Shown one piece after another: positions 10,368-17,189 of a stretch of 64,000 nt of DNA. Numbering within the stretch: position 1 is the first letter of the stretch; every line of letters starts with the position of its first letter. Made by a program: the position numbers and the translations under genes. Under the pieces are notes generated by a model that made no database searches, had not been told where the DNA came from, and worked only from the letters and a program-made list of their open reading frames with translations. Source of the DNA: Candidatus Saccharimonadota bacterium (GTDB lineage: Bacteria > Patescibacteriota > Saccharimonadia > Saccharimonadales > Saccharimonadaceae). The stretch spans positions 38,400-102,399 of the forward strand of contig JAFUBM010000004.1 in NCBI GenBank assembly GCA_017460225.1, given 5' to 3'.

Positions 10368-10376
10368 TGCTAAAAT
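10368..10376 (+). promoter_or_regulatory. Extended -10 promoter (TGCTAAAAT)
   Basis: Hexamer 10371-10376; predicted start near 10383, three bases before the ATG at 10386. A short inverted repeat TAAACTT/AAGTTTA (10349-10367) covers the uvrB stop just upstream. Confidence 0.6.
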
Positions 10377-10385
10377 AGAACCAAC

Positions 10386-10754
10386 ATGGCTGACAAGAAG
10401 AAAAAGGAAGTGGAAGACGAGCCTCTGGCGGATAAGCCGGAGCTCAAGGGTGCTATTACTTCCAAACCGTCCGATGATGAGTCCGATGACAAGTCCGTTG
10501 ATGTTGCTGCGTTTGAGCGCGCTCCCGCCGCCCGTCCCAACGCCAGCTCGATTATGTCCGTCGCCCCGGCGAAGCGTGTCCCGCTCGCCTTCTATCTTAC
10601 CGTCGGTCTCGTCGTGAGCCTCGGGCTCAACGTCCTGCTCGCTATTCTCTTTATCGCTAAGCTCGCGGAAGCCGCTACCTATGAGCGCGATCTCGCCGAC
10701 GAAAAGGCCTATGTCCTCGAGTTAAAAGAGAAGTTAAACGCCGCCGGCTACTAG
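10386..10754 (+). CDS. Small single-pass membrane protein, unknown function
   Basis: 122 residues. The N-terminal 60 residues are charged and cytoplasmic-like, followed by a membrane segment (about 65-88) and a helical, charged tail (AATYERDLADEKAYVLELKEKL) likely to form a coiled coil. The same plan recurs in the protein at 16222, and the two may be paralogous in architecture. No enzymatic motif is visible. It precedes gatC but has its own near-leaderless promoter. Confidence 0.65.
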   Translation: MADKKKKEVEDEPLADKPELKGAITSKPSDDESDDKSVDVAAFERAPAARPNASSIMSVAPAKRVPLAFYLTVGLVVSLGLNVLLAILFIAKLAEAATYERDLADEKAYVLELKEKLNAAGY

Positions 10755-10760
10755 TTTTTG

Positions 10761-10769
10761 TGTTATAAT
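10761..10769 (+). promoter_or_regulatory. Extended -10 promoter of the gatCAB operon
   Basis: TGTTATAAT; predicted start about 10776, two bases ahead of the gatC ATG (10778), so the operon mRNA would be almost leaderless. Confidence 0.65.
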
Positions 10770-10777
10770 TATCCTTG

Positions 10778-11065
10778 ATGGAAATTACTGATGAAACAAT
10801 GAACCACCTCGCCGAGTTGAGTAATTTTTCTCTCGACTCAAGCGAGAAACAAGCCCTAAAACAAGACCTCGCGAGCATCTTGCGCTACATCTCCAAGCTC
10901 GACGAGCTCGATACCACAAAGGTCGAGCCCACGTACCAAGTCTTTGAGATGGAAAACGTCTGGCGCGCCGACGACATCTTCCCTCAAGATGCCGACCGTG
11001 AAGCTCTGCTCGCCCTCGCGCCGGAGTCGCTCGAACATCAAATTAAAGTTCCAAAGGTTTTATAG
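10778..11065 (+). CDS. gatC: Glu-tRNA(Gln)/Asp-tRNA(Asn) amidotransferase subunit C
   Basis: 95 residues. It starts at ATG 10778, preferred over the TTG at 10775 because the predicted transcript begins near 10776. GatC wraps around GatA and GatB in the amidotransferase that makes Gln-tRNA or Asn-tRNA from misacylated precursors. Typical marks are the N-terminal HLAELSNFSLD and ILRYISKLDELDT segments and a C-terminal extended tail rich in acidic residues. It is the first gene of the gatC-gatA-gatB operon. Confidence 0.92.
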   Translation: MEITDETMNHLAELSNFSLDSSEKQALKQDLASILRYISKLDELDTTKVEPTYQVFEMENVWRADDIFPQDADREALLALAPESLEHQIKVPKVL

Positions 11066-11067
11066 TT

Positions 11068-12444
11068 ATGAAGATTGCCGACAAATCCACTTCCGCCGTT
11101 AGCCTTGTCAAAGCTGCTCTCGACAAGGCGGAAAAATACCAAAAAACCCACCACATCTTCAACTGGCTAAACCAAGACGCCTTGCGCCAGGCCGAGGAAA
11201 TCGACCGCAAGATCAAAAACGGCGAGCCGGTTGGCCGCCTCGCTGGCGTCCCCTACGCAATCAAAGATAATTATCTGAGTCGCCAGGGCGAGACTACCGC
11301 TTCGGCTAAGATTCTTACCGGTCTCTCTGCTCCGCTCGATGCCACTTGTGTCGAGAAGCTAGAGGCCGAGGGTGCTATTCTGATTGGCCGGACCAACCTC
11401 GACGCTTTCGCCCACGGCTCTTCTACGGAGAACTCCTTCTTCGGTCCGACCAAAAACGCCAAAGATTTGTCCCGTGTCGCTGGTGGTTCGTCTGGTGGTT
11501 CTGCCGTTGCCGTTGCGCTCGATATTGTCCAGTTTGCCACCGGCTCCGACACGGGTGGTTCGATTCGCCAGCCCGCCTCGTTCAACGGCGTCTTCGGGAT
11601 TAAGCCGACCTACGGCGCCATCTCGCGCTACGGTGTCGTTGCTATGGCCAGCTCCACGGATGTCCTCGGCTTTTTCGCTCAGTCCGCGGCCGACCTCGAC
11701 CTTCTGATGTCGATTACCGCCGGCCAGGATGCCAAAGACCAGACCTCCCTCCCCGATTTCTACGGCACTAAGGACGAGAAGTTAGAGAAGCAAAAGCTCG
11801 GCTACGTCAAAGAGTTTATGGAGTCTCCTGCGCTCGACCCAGAGATAAAAGCCGCCCTAGAGGGCAAGTTGACTCTCGCCCGGTCCAAGGGTTTCGAGAC
11901 GGTTGAGCTCTCTCTCCCGACTCTAGAATACGCTCTCGCAGTCTACTATATCATCCAGCCGGCAGAAGTCGCGTCCAATCTCTCTCGTTACGACGGCATC
12001 CGCTATGCTTTCCGTAGTCAGAAGGGGAAGGACATCGCCAGCGTCTTTTCTCAGACTCGTTCCGAGGGTTTTATGCGCGAGAACAAGCGTCGGATTATGA
12101 TTGGCAACTTCGTCCTCTCTTCCGGTTTTTACGACGCCTACTTCCTCAAAGCCGCCAAAGCCCGCACCTTGATTATTGATGAGTTTGCCAAGGCATTTTC
12201 CAAGGTCGACGCTATTCTGACTCCTGTCTCGCCCAACCCCGCCTTTAAGCTTGGCGAGAAGGTCGACGATCCCGTCTCTATGTACCTAGAAGACGTGATG
12301 TCCGTCCCGGTCAACCTCGCCGGTATCCCTGCCGTCGCTTTCCCAGCCGGCGAGACCAAATCCGGTCTTCCGCTCGGTCTTCAGCTTCTCGGCCCGCGCC
12401 GCAGCGATAAAAATCTCTTAGGCCTCGTGGAGGACTTATGTTAG
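11068..12444 (+). CDS. gatA: Glu-tRNA(Gln) amidotransferase subunit A
   Basis: 458 residues of the amidase-signature family. GatA releases ammonia from glutamine and channels it to GatB. The catalytic Lys-cisSer-Ser set is visible as K66 (AIKDNYL), S141 (AGGSSGGS) and S165 (DTGGSIRQPA), with the same 75 and 24 residue spacings as in characterised GatA. It begins 2 bases after gatC. Its 3' end overlaps the following small membrane gene by 7 bases, which is unusual because gatB normally follows directly. Confidence 0.96.
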   Translation: MKIADKSTSAVSLVKAALDKAEKYQKTHHIFNWLNQDALRQAEEIDRKIKNGEPVGRLAGVPYAIKDNYLSRQGETTASAKILTGLSAPLDATCVEKLEAEGAILIGRTNLDAFAHGSSTENSFFGPTKNAKDLSRVAGGSSGGSAVAVALDIVQFATGSDTGGSIRQPASFNGVFGIKPTYGAISRYGVVAMASSTDVLGFFAQSAADLDLLMSITAGQDAKDQTSLPDFYGTKDEKLEKQKLGYVKEFMESPALDPEIKAALEGKLTLARSKGFETVELSLPTLEYALAVYYIIQPAEVASNLSRYDGIRYAFRSQKGKDIASVFSQTRSEGFMRENKRRIMIGNFVLSSGFYDAYFLKAAKARTLIIDEFAKAFSKVDAILTPVSPNPAFKLGEKVDDPVSMYLEDVMSVPVNLAGIPAVAFPAGETKSGLPLGLQLLGPRRSDKNLLGLVEDLC

Positions 12445-12863
12445 ACGCGTCCACTTTAACCCTTTTTGGCTCCATCCTCGTTGTAGGGTTGCTTATCTTT
12501 GTTGCTATTCTTTTGACTAGTAACCGTCGCCACACTTTCGACAAGATGGAGTACCAGACGGATTTTCTCGCCATCGAAAACGCCCTAGAAAGAGACAACC
12601 CCGCTACTTACAGTCTGTCTATCGTCGAGGCGGACAAGCTCCTCGACAAAGCTATGCACGAAATGGGTGTCCCCGGCAAGACCATGGGCGACCGCCTAAA
12701 AAAGTGCGGCCGAGAAAAGTTTACCAAGCTCGACTCCGTCTGGCACGCGCACAAACTCCGCAACCAAATCGCCCACGAGCCTCGCTTCCATGTCGACTAT
12801 GCGCAGGCCAAGCGCGCCCTCGCCACTTACCGCCAAGCCTTAAAAGATTTAGGAGCTATCTAA
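12438..12863 (+). CDS. Membrane-anchored HEPN-like protein inside the gatCAB operon
   Basis: 141 residues: an N-terminal membrane segment (about 7-27), then an all-alpha cytoplasmic domain. The helix containing HAHKLRNQIAHEP has R108-N-x3-H113, the RNxxxH pattern of HEPN domains, which can be RNases or tRNA-binding modules. Helices on either side (YSLSIVEADKLLDKAM and YAQAKRALATYRQALKDL) fit a HEPN-type four-helix bundle. It overlaps gatA by 7 bases and is 1 base from gatB, so it is made together with the amidotransferase. The function is not established; tRNA-linked or membrane-tethering roles are guesses. Confidence 0.65.
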   Translation: MLDASTLTLFGSILVVGLLIFVAILLTSNRRHTFDKMEYQTDFLAIENALERDNPATYSLSIVEADKLLDKAMHEMGVPGKTMGDRLKKCGREKFTKLDSVWHAHKLRNQIAHEPRFHVDYAQAKRALATYRQALKDLGAI

Positions 12864-12864
12864 T

Positions 12865-14295
12865 ATGACCAAAAAATACGAGATTACCATCGGTATCGAA
12901 TGTCACGTCCAGCTATCCACTAAGACCAAACTCTTTTCTGAGGTCGACAACGACGCGCGCGGCAAAGAGCCCAACTCTTGCGTCTCGCCGGTCGACTACG
13001 CTCTCCCAGGGATGCTTCCGCGGCTCAACGGCGAAGCAGTCAAGTTTGCCATCCGCGCTGGCGCCGCCATGAATGCCAAGATCAACGCCCGTTCACGTTT
13101 TGACCGCAAACATTATTTCTATCCGGACTCGCCCAAGGGTTACCAGATCACCCAGTTTTATTCCCCAATCATCGGTGCTGGTTTTATCGAGTTACCGTCC
13201 GGTAAGAAGATCCGCATCGAGCATGCCCATCTTGAGGGCGACGCTGGGAAGTTGACCCATTACGACACCTACTCTCTCGTCGATCTCAACCGTGTCGATA
13301 CTCCGTTGATTGAGATTGTCTCTATGCCCGATATTTCCAGTGCCGAGGAAGCTCGCGATTATTGTAAGGAGCTTTGGCGCACCATGGTCTACGCCGGCGT
13401 CACCAACGGGGATCTCTATAACGGCAATATGCGCTTCGATGTCAACATCTCGCTGAAGTTGCCAGAAGCCAAAGAGCTCGGTACTCGCGCCGAGATTAAG
13501 AATCTCAACTCTTTCCGCTCCGTCGAGCGCGCCGTCGAGTACGAATACTCACGCCAGAGTAAGCTCCTAGATCAAGGCGAGAAGATTGTCCAGGAGACTC
13601 GTGGCTGGTCCGATGCCACTGGCAAGACCACGCCTCAGCGCTCCAAGGAAGCCGCCCAGGATTATCGTTATATGCCCGAGCCAGACCTCCCGCCGCTTAA
13701 TCTCTCTAGCGAGTTTATTGCGGCCGAAGTTGCTAGGCTTCCGCTCCTCCCGCACGATTACCGTGCCAAGTTCCGCGGTACCGTTCCAGATGATTTGATT
13801 GAGATTTTGCTGGATTATCCGTCTCTCTCCGCTCGTCTTGCCGAGGTCGAGGATTCCGCCGATAAAAAGATTGTCAAGCGTCTAGCTAATCTCTTTTCCT
13901 CCGTGCTCCTTGCTGAGGAAAACGCCAGCCTCCTCAACGACAAGCTCCCCGAAGCCCCGCAACTAATCGAGCTCTGCACAATGCTTGAGCAAAACGAGCT
14001 CTCCTCTACCGCCGGCAAAGAAGTCTTTATCAAGCTTTTTGAGCCAAAGCACGCCGCCAAGTCCCCGCGCGACCTCGCCAAGGAGCTCAACCTTCTTCAA
14101 GAAAACGATTCCGCCGCTCTCGAAGCGCTAGTTGCCAGCGTCCTAGAAGACCCTGCCACGCGCCAAGCCCAGGCAGATTACAAAGCTGGCCAAGCCAAAG
14201 TCCTCGGCTTCCTTGTTGGTCAAGTTATGAAGGCTTCCCACGGCAAAGCCAATCCCGCCGCCGTATCAGAAATCTTGAAGAAACAGCTCGCGTAA
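12865..14295 (+). CDS. gatB: Glu-tRNA(Gln) amidotransferase subunit B
   Basis: 476 residues. GatB binds the misacylated tRNA and performs phosphorylation and amide transfer with ammonia from GatA. Typical motifs are IGIECHVQLSTKTKLFS at the start, FDRKHYFYPDSPKGYQITQ, the LEGDAGKLTH segment and ETRGWSD, and a C-terminal helical YqeY/GatB domain (about 325-476). An AGGAG lies in the end of the upstream gene, giving a good ribosome site. It is the last gene of the operon. Confidence 0.96.
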   Translation: MTKKYEITIGIECHVQLSTKTKLFSEVDNDARGKEPNSCVSPVDYALPGMLPRLNGEAVKFAIRAGAAMNAKINARSRFDRKHYFYPDSPKGYQITQFYSPIIGAGFIELPSGKKIRIEHAHLEGDAGKLTHYDTYSLVDLNRVDTPLIEIVSMPDISSAEEARDYCKELWRTMVYAGVTNGDLYNGNMRFDVNISLKLPEAKELGTRAEIKNLNSFRSVERAVEYEYSRQSKLLDQGEKIVQETRGWSDATGKTTPQRSKEAAQDYRYMPEPDLPPLNLSSEFIAAEVARLPLLPHDYRAKFRGTVPDDLIEILLDYPSLSARLAEVEDSADKKIVKRLANLFSSVLLAEENASLLNDKLPEAPQLIELCTMLEQNELSSTAGKEVFIKLFEPKHAAKSPRDLAKELNLLQENDSAALEALVASVLEDPATRQAQADYKAGQAKVLGFLVGQVMKASHGKANPAAVSEILKKQLA

Positions 14296-14297
14296 TA

Positions 14298-14327
14298 TAT
14301 AATATATATTATATTTACCATAAGGAG
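14298..14327 (+). promoter_or_regulatory. -10 box and ribosome site of the membrane beta-solenoid gene
   Basis: TATAAT (14298-14303) in an AT-rich palindromic stretch directly after the gatB stop; AAGGAG at 14322-14327, four bases before ATG 14332. This gene therefore uses a leadered, Shine-Dalgarno start. Confidence 0.6.
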
Positions 14328-14331
14328 TTAT

Positions 14332-15501
14332 ATGGCTAAAAAACTAAAAATCTTTTCTGAGCTGGGGCTTGCGGTACTTACCGTCCTGAGCTTCAACTTA
14401 GCTATCAAATTTAACCCCGCCTACGCTTGTGGCGACGGCGACGAGCTCACCAACTGCACAGAAGTAGCTCCCGCCGAGACAACGGAGAATATCTTGATTG
14501 CTCCGGGTCCCGACGCCGACACCTACTCCGACGCTGGCGAGACTATCACCTCCGAGCGCTCTCTGACCCACTCTTTCTTCCTCGCTGGCAACGACGTTAC
14601 CTCTAAGGACCGCGTCGACGGCATCGCTTTTGTCGCCGGTAATCTGGTTGAGGTCGCCGGTTCGACAGAATACGCCGCTGTCGCCGGTAGCGCCGTTAAG
14701 ATTTCTGGCTCCGTCGAGCGCGATTTATTTGCCGCTGGCAACAGCATCACCCTTGACGATGGCGCCTACATCGGCCGCGACCTTTACGCCGCCGGCAACA
14801 TCATCACGATCAATGCCAATCTCTACGGCAACGCTTTCCTTGGCGGTAATCGTATCGTCCTAGAAGACATCACCGTCGCCGGAGATCTTAATCTCGCCGC
14901 CGAAGAAATCGTCTTTAAGGGTAAGGTTGCCGTCTCCGGTACCGTTAATTACCCAGAAAACGCCACGGTCGTAGGGCTAGATAATTTATCTTCTGCCGCC
15001 GTCACGACTTACGCTTCCACTGACGTCGCCACCGTTTCCTTTGAGACCACCTTTGCTGACGCCGTTATCGCTCTGCTCGGTCGTCTCCTCTTGACGATTG
15101 TCCTGATTGCCCTTGCACCCAAGTTCGCCAAGAAGCTGCTCGACTCTTTCCGCTGGGCCACTTCCTGGAAGCATCTCGGTCTTGGCCTCGCTGCTGTCGT
15201 CCTTGCACCGTTCTGTGCCATCTTCGTTATGATTACCTTGGTTGGTCTGCCGCTCGGCCTCGCCGCTCTTGCGCTCTGGCTTGCCTTCCTCTATCTTGCT
15301 ACTAGCGTTACTGGCGGTGTTGTTGGCAACGAGCTCGCCAAGTTGATGAAGAAGCCTAAGCTACACATTATGGCCAAATACGCTCTTGGCACAACGCTTA
15401 TTGCTCTCCTTGGCCTTATCCCTATCGTCGGCGGTCTAGTCACGGCCCTCTCGCTTTGCTTTGGTTTTGGCTATCTCTCGATGCGTCTGTTTAGGAAATA
15501 A
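14332..15501 (+). CDS. Membrane protein with bactofilin-like beta-solenoid domain
   Basis: 389 residues: an N-terminal signal or membrane segment (about 12-30), a short Cys-containing linker (CGDGDELTNC), a repetitive Gly/Val-rich segment (about 70-210; units such as VAGNLVEVAGS, FAAGNSITLDDG, YAAGNIITIN) typical of polymer-forming/bactofilin-like right-handed beta-solenoids, and four hydrophobic segments (about 245-385). Proteins with this plan are called polymer-forming cytoskeletal or YhbE-type in other genomes, but here the solenoid appears to face outside. It may organise the envelope. The function is inferred from fold only. Confidence 0.7.
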   Translation: MAKKLKIFSELGLAVLTVLSFNLAIKFNPAYACGDGDELTNCTEVAPAETTENILIAPGPDADTYSDAGETITSERSLTHSFFLAGNDVTSKDRVDGIAFVAGNLVEVAGSTEYAAVAGSAVKISGSVERDLFAAGNSITLDDGAYIGRDLYAAGNIITINANLYGNAFLGGNRIVLEDITVAGDLNLAAEEIVFKGKVAVSGTVNYPENATVVGLDNLSSAAVTTYASTDVATVSFETTFADAVIALLGRLLLTIVLIALAPKFAKKLLDSFRWATSWKHLGLGLAAVVLAPFCAIFVMITLVGLPLGLAALALWLAFLYLATSVTGGVVGNELAKLMKKPKLHIMAKYALGTTLIALLGLIPIVGGLVTALSLCFGFGYLSMRLFRK

Positions 15502-15502
15502 G

Positions 15503-16210
15503 ATGCATAGCTCCTGGAAAGAGTTTCTAAACGCCGAGTTTGGGAAACCCTATTTTCAGGAGCTTTCTCATTTTTTGTCAAAAGAGTACGCCGAGAAGAC
15601 CATTTTTCCGCCCAAGTCTGCCGTCTTCCGCGCTTTCGCGACCGATTTAGAAGACATCAAGGTCGTGATTCTCGGCCAAGACCCTTATCACACTCCGGGC
15701 GCCGCTATGGGGCTTGCTTTTTCTGTCCCCGCTTCAGAAAAAATCCCGCCCAGCCTCGTCAATATCTACAAAGAAATCGACTCAGACCTCGGCCAAGTTT
15801 ACGCAGACCTAAAAACCATGAATCCCGCCCTCGCGCTCGATCCCGCCGATTATCGGCATCATAATCCCTCGGGTGACCTTTCGCCTTGGGCAGACCAAGG
15901 CGTTCTCTTGCTCAACAACGTCCTGACCGTCGAGGCCCACTTCGCCGGCTCCCATCGCGGCAAAGGTTGGGAGACGTTTACAGAAAACGTGATTCGCTAC
16001 CTCAGCGCCAGCCGGGATCATCTCGTCTTTATTCTCTGGGGGCGCGACGCCCGCTCTAAGAAGTCCTTGATTGATGCAAGCAAGCATCTAGTCATCGAGT
16101 CGGCACACCCCTCGCCGCTCTCGGCTCATGCCGGCTTTTTTGGCTCGCGCCCGTTTTCTCGCACCAACGATTATCTAAAATCCGTCGGCAAAACTCCGAT
16201 AATATGGTAA
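15503..16210 (+). CDS. ung: Uracil-DNA glycosylase (family 1)
   Basis: 235 residues from ATG 15503, two bases after the previous stop; a longer upstream start at 15461 would overlap the membrane gene and adds a non-conserved tail. Ung removes uracil from DNA as the first step of base excision repair. The water-activating motif ILGQDPYH has D60, and the C-terminal HPSPLSAH loop inserts into the DNA helix. The match is full length. With the dCMP deaminase nearby, which raises dUMP supply, uracil control is locally concentrated. Confidence 0.96.
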   Translation: MHSSWKEFLNAEFGKPYFQELSHFLSKEYAEKTIFPPKSAVFRAFATDLEDIKVVILGQDPYHTPGAAMGLAFSVPASEKIPPSLVNIYKEIDSDLGQVYADLKTMNPALALDPADYRHHNPSGDLSPWADQGVLLLNNVLTVEAHFAGSHRGKGWETFTENVIRYLSASRDHLVFILWGRDARSKKSLIDASKHLVIESAHPSPLSAHAGFFGSRPFSRTNDYLKSVGKTPIIW

Positions 16211-16213
16211 AAT
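16205..16213 (+). promoter_or_regulatory. Extended -10 promoter (TGGTAAAAT) over the ung stop
   Basis: Hexamer 16208-16213; predicted start 16220, two bases before ATG 16222. The promoter overlaps the last codons of ung. Confidence 0.55.
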
Positions 16214-16221
16214 GATTATGT

Positions 16222-16545
16222 ATGGAAGATAAGCCTAAGAAGCCCGCAGAAAAAGTCATCTCAGAGAACGAGACCGCCCGCGAGGAGACGTTTACAGAAA
16301 AGACCGGTGCCGTCCTGTCTAAAGATATCGCTGTCGAGCGGGCCGAGGAAAAGTCCCGTCGCGCTCCCGACCCCGTCCAAAAATACCGTATTGGCCTGAT
16401 TGTCCTGGGAGTTTTTGCGCTAGCGGAGCTGCTAGGGATGCTTTATCTCATCCTTGTTAATGCAGAACACGCCCGCGAGATTTCAGACCTTAAGACCCAA
16501 AACACCGTTTTGAACACTCGCTTGCAATCTTTAAATCAATACTAA
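16222..16545 (+). CDS. Small single-pass membrane protein, unknown function
   Basis: 107 residues: a charged cytoplasmic N-terminus (about 1-50), a membrane segment (about 54-77) and a short helical tail (REISDLKTQNTVLNTRLQ) that looks like a coiled coil. The plan resembles the protein at 10386. Its stop is directly adjacent to the stop of the convergent dCMP deaminase gene with no spacer. No catalytic motif is seen. Confidence 0.62.
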   Translation: MEDKPKKPAEKVISENETAREETFTEKTGAVLSKDIAVERAEEKSRRAPDPVQKYRIGLIVLGVFALAELLGMLYLILVNAEHAREISDLKTQNTVLNTRLQSLNQY

Positions 16546-17094
16546 CTAGACCCAGCGCAGCAGCCGCTCTCTTTCCGGGCTGCCTGGATTATATTGTGCT
16601 AGAATATCTTCGGTATAAGTTTTGCCGTTTGACAGGTTTAGCGTCTCCACATCGGGGCAAGCCGCCAGTAACCGGATGACCGCTTCGTCCGTGTCGATAT
16701 TCGTCATCGACTTTGCTGTCTCGGAGCTGTGAGAATGGACGCGCAATTCTTCGTAGACAAACCGTTTGATGCCGGCCTGCAGACAGTATTTTAGACAGTT
16801 TTCGCACGTCGCGATTTTATTGTAGAGCGTGCATCCGGTCAAATCTTTCCCGGCAAAGAGTACGGCGTTCATTTCCGAGTGAATCGCAAAGTAGTATTTC
16901 ATCGGGCGCTCGGTTAGAGTCATCTTGGACTCGTCCGCGCCTTGTATTGTCCCGTTATAGCCAAACGACACCGGGCGTCGCCGCTCATCCACTATCACGC
17001 ACCCGTTCTTGCTGCTCGGGTCTTTTGACTTTTTGGCGACTTCGTTCGCGATTCCCATAAAGTATTCATCCCACTCCTGCTGGCTTTTGTTCAT
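16546..17094 (-). CDS. Deoxycytidylate (dCMP) deaminase family protein
   Basis: 182 residues of the zinc-dependent cytidine deaminase superfamily. Zinc ligands are H72 with E74 as proton shuttle (IHSEMNAV) and C97/C100 (ATCENC). Length and the SSKNGCVIVDERRRPVSFGYNG start fit dCMP deaminase/ComE-type enzymes that convert dCMP to dUMP, the thymidylate synthase substrate; thyA is in this window. An Asp-rich C-terminal extension (about 115-182) is less typical. It has its own minus-strand promoter with AAGGAGG upstream. Another deaminase of the same superfamily remains possible. Confidence 0.85.
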   Translation of the reverse strand: MNKSQQEWDEYFMGIANEVAKKSKDPSSKNGCVIVDERRRPVSFGYNGTIQGADESKMTLTERPMKYYFAIHSEMNAVLFAGKDLTGCTLYNKIATCENCLKYCLQAGIKRFVYEELRVHSHSSETAKSMTNIDTDEAVIRLLAACPDVETLNLSNGKTYTEDILAQYNPGSPERERLLRWV

Positions 17095-17113
17095 GCTCCT
17101 CCTTGTTCTCTCG

Positions 17114-17122
17114 ATTATAACA
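17114..17122 (-). promoter_or_regulatory. Extended -10 promoter of the dCMP deaminase gene
   Basis: Read on the minus strand it is TGTTATAAT, predicted start near 17107, leaving a 13-base leader that carries AAGGAGG before the start codon at 17094. Confidence 0.65.
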
Positions 17123-17140
17123 TACGATTCCGCTGTTGCT

Positions 17141-17178
17141 TGTGATTTTTTGTTTGCTCGTGTAATCTAAAAATCACA
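17141..17178 (+). promoter_or_regulatory. 10-bp inverted repeat in front of the cutinase-like gene
   Basis: TGTGATTTTT (17141-17150) and AAAAATCACA (17169-17178) are perfect reverse complements separated by 18 bases. The right arm ends 2 bases before the AGGAGG ribosome site (17181-17186). It could be a repressor site around the core promoter, or an mRNA hairpin that affects initiation. Confidence 0.5.
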
Positions 17179-17189
17179 CAGGAGGTACT

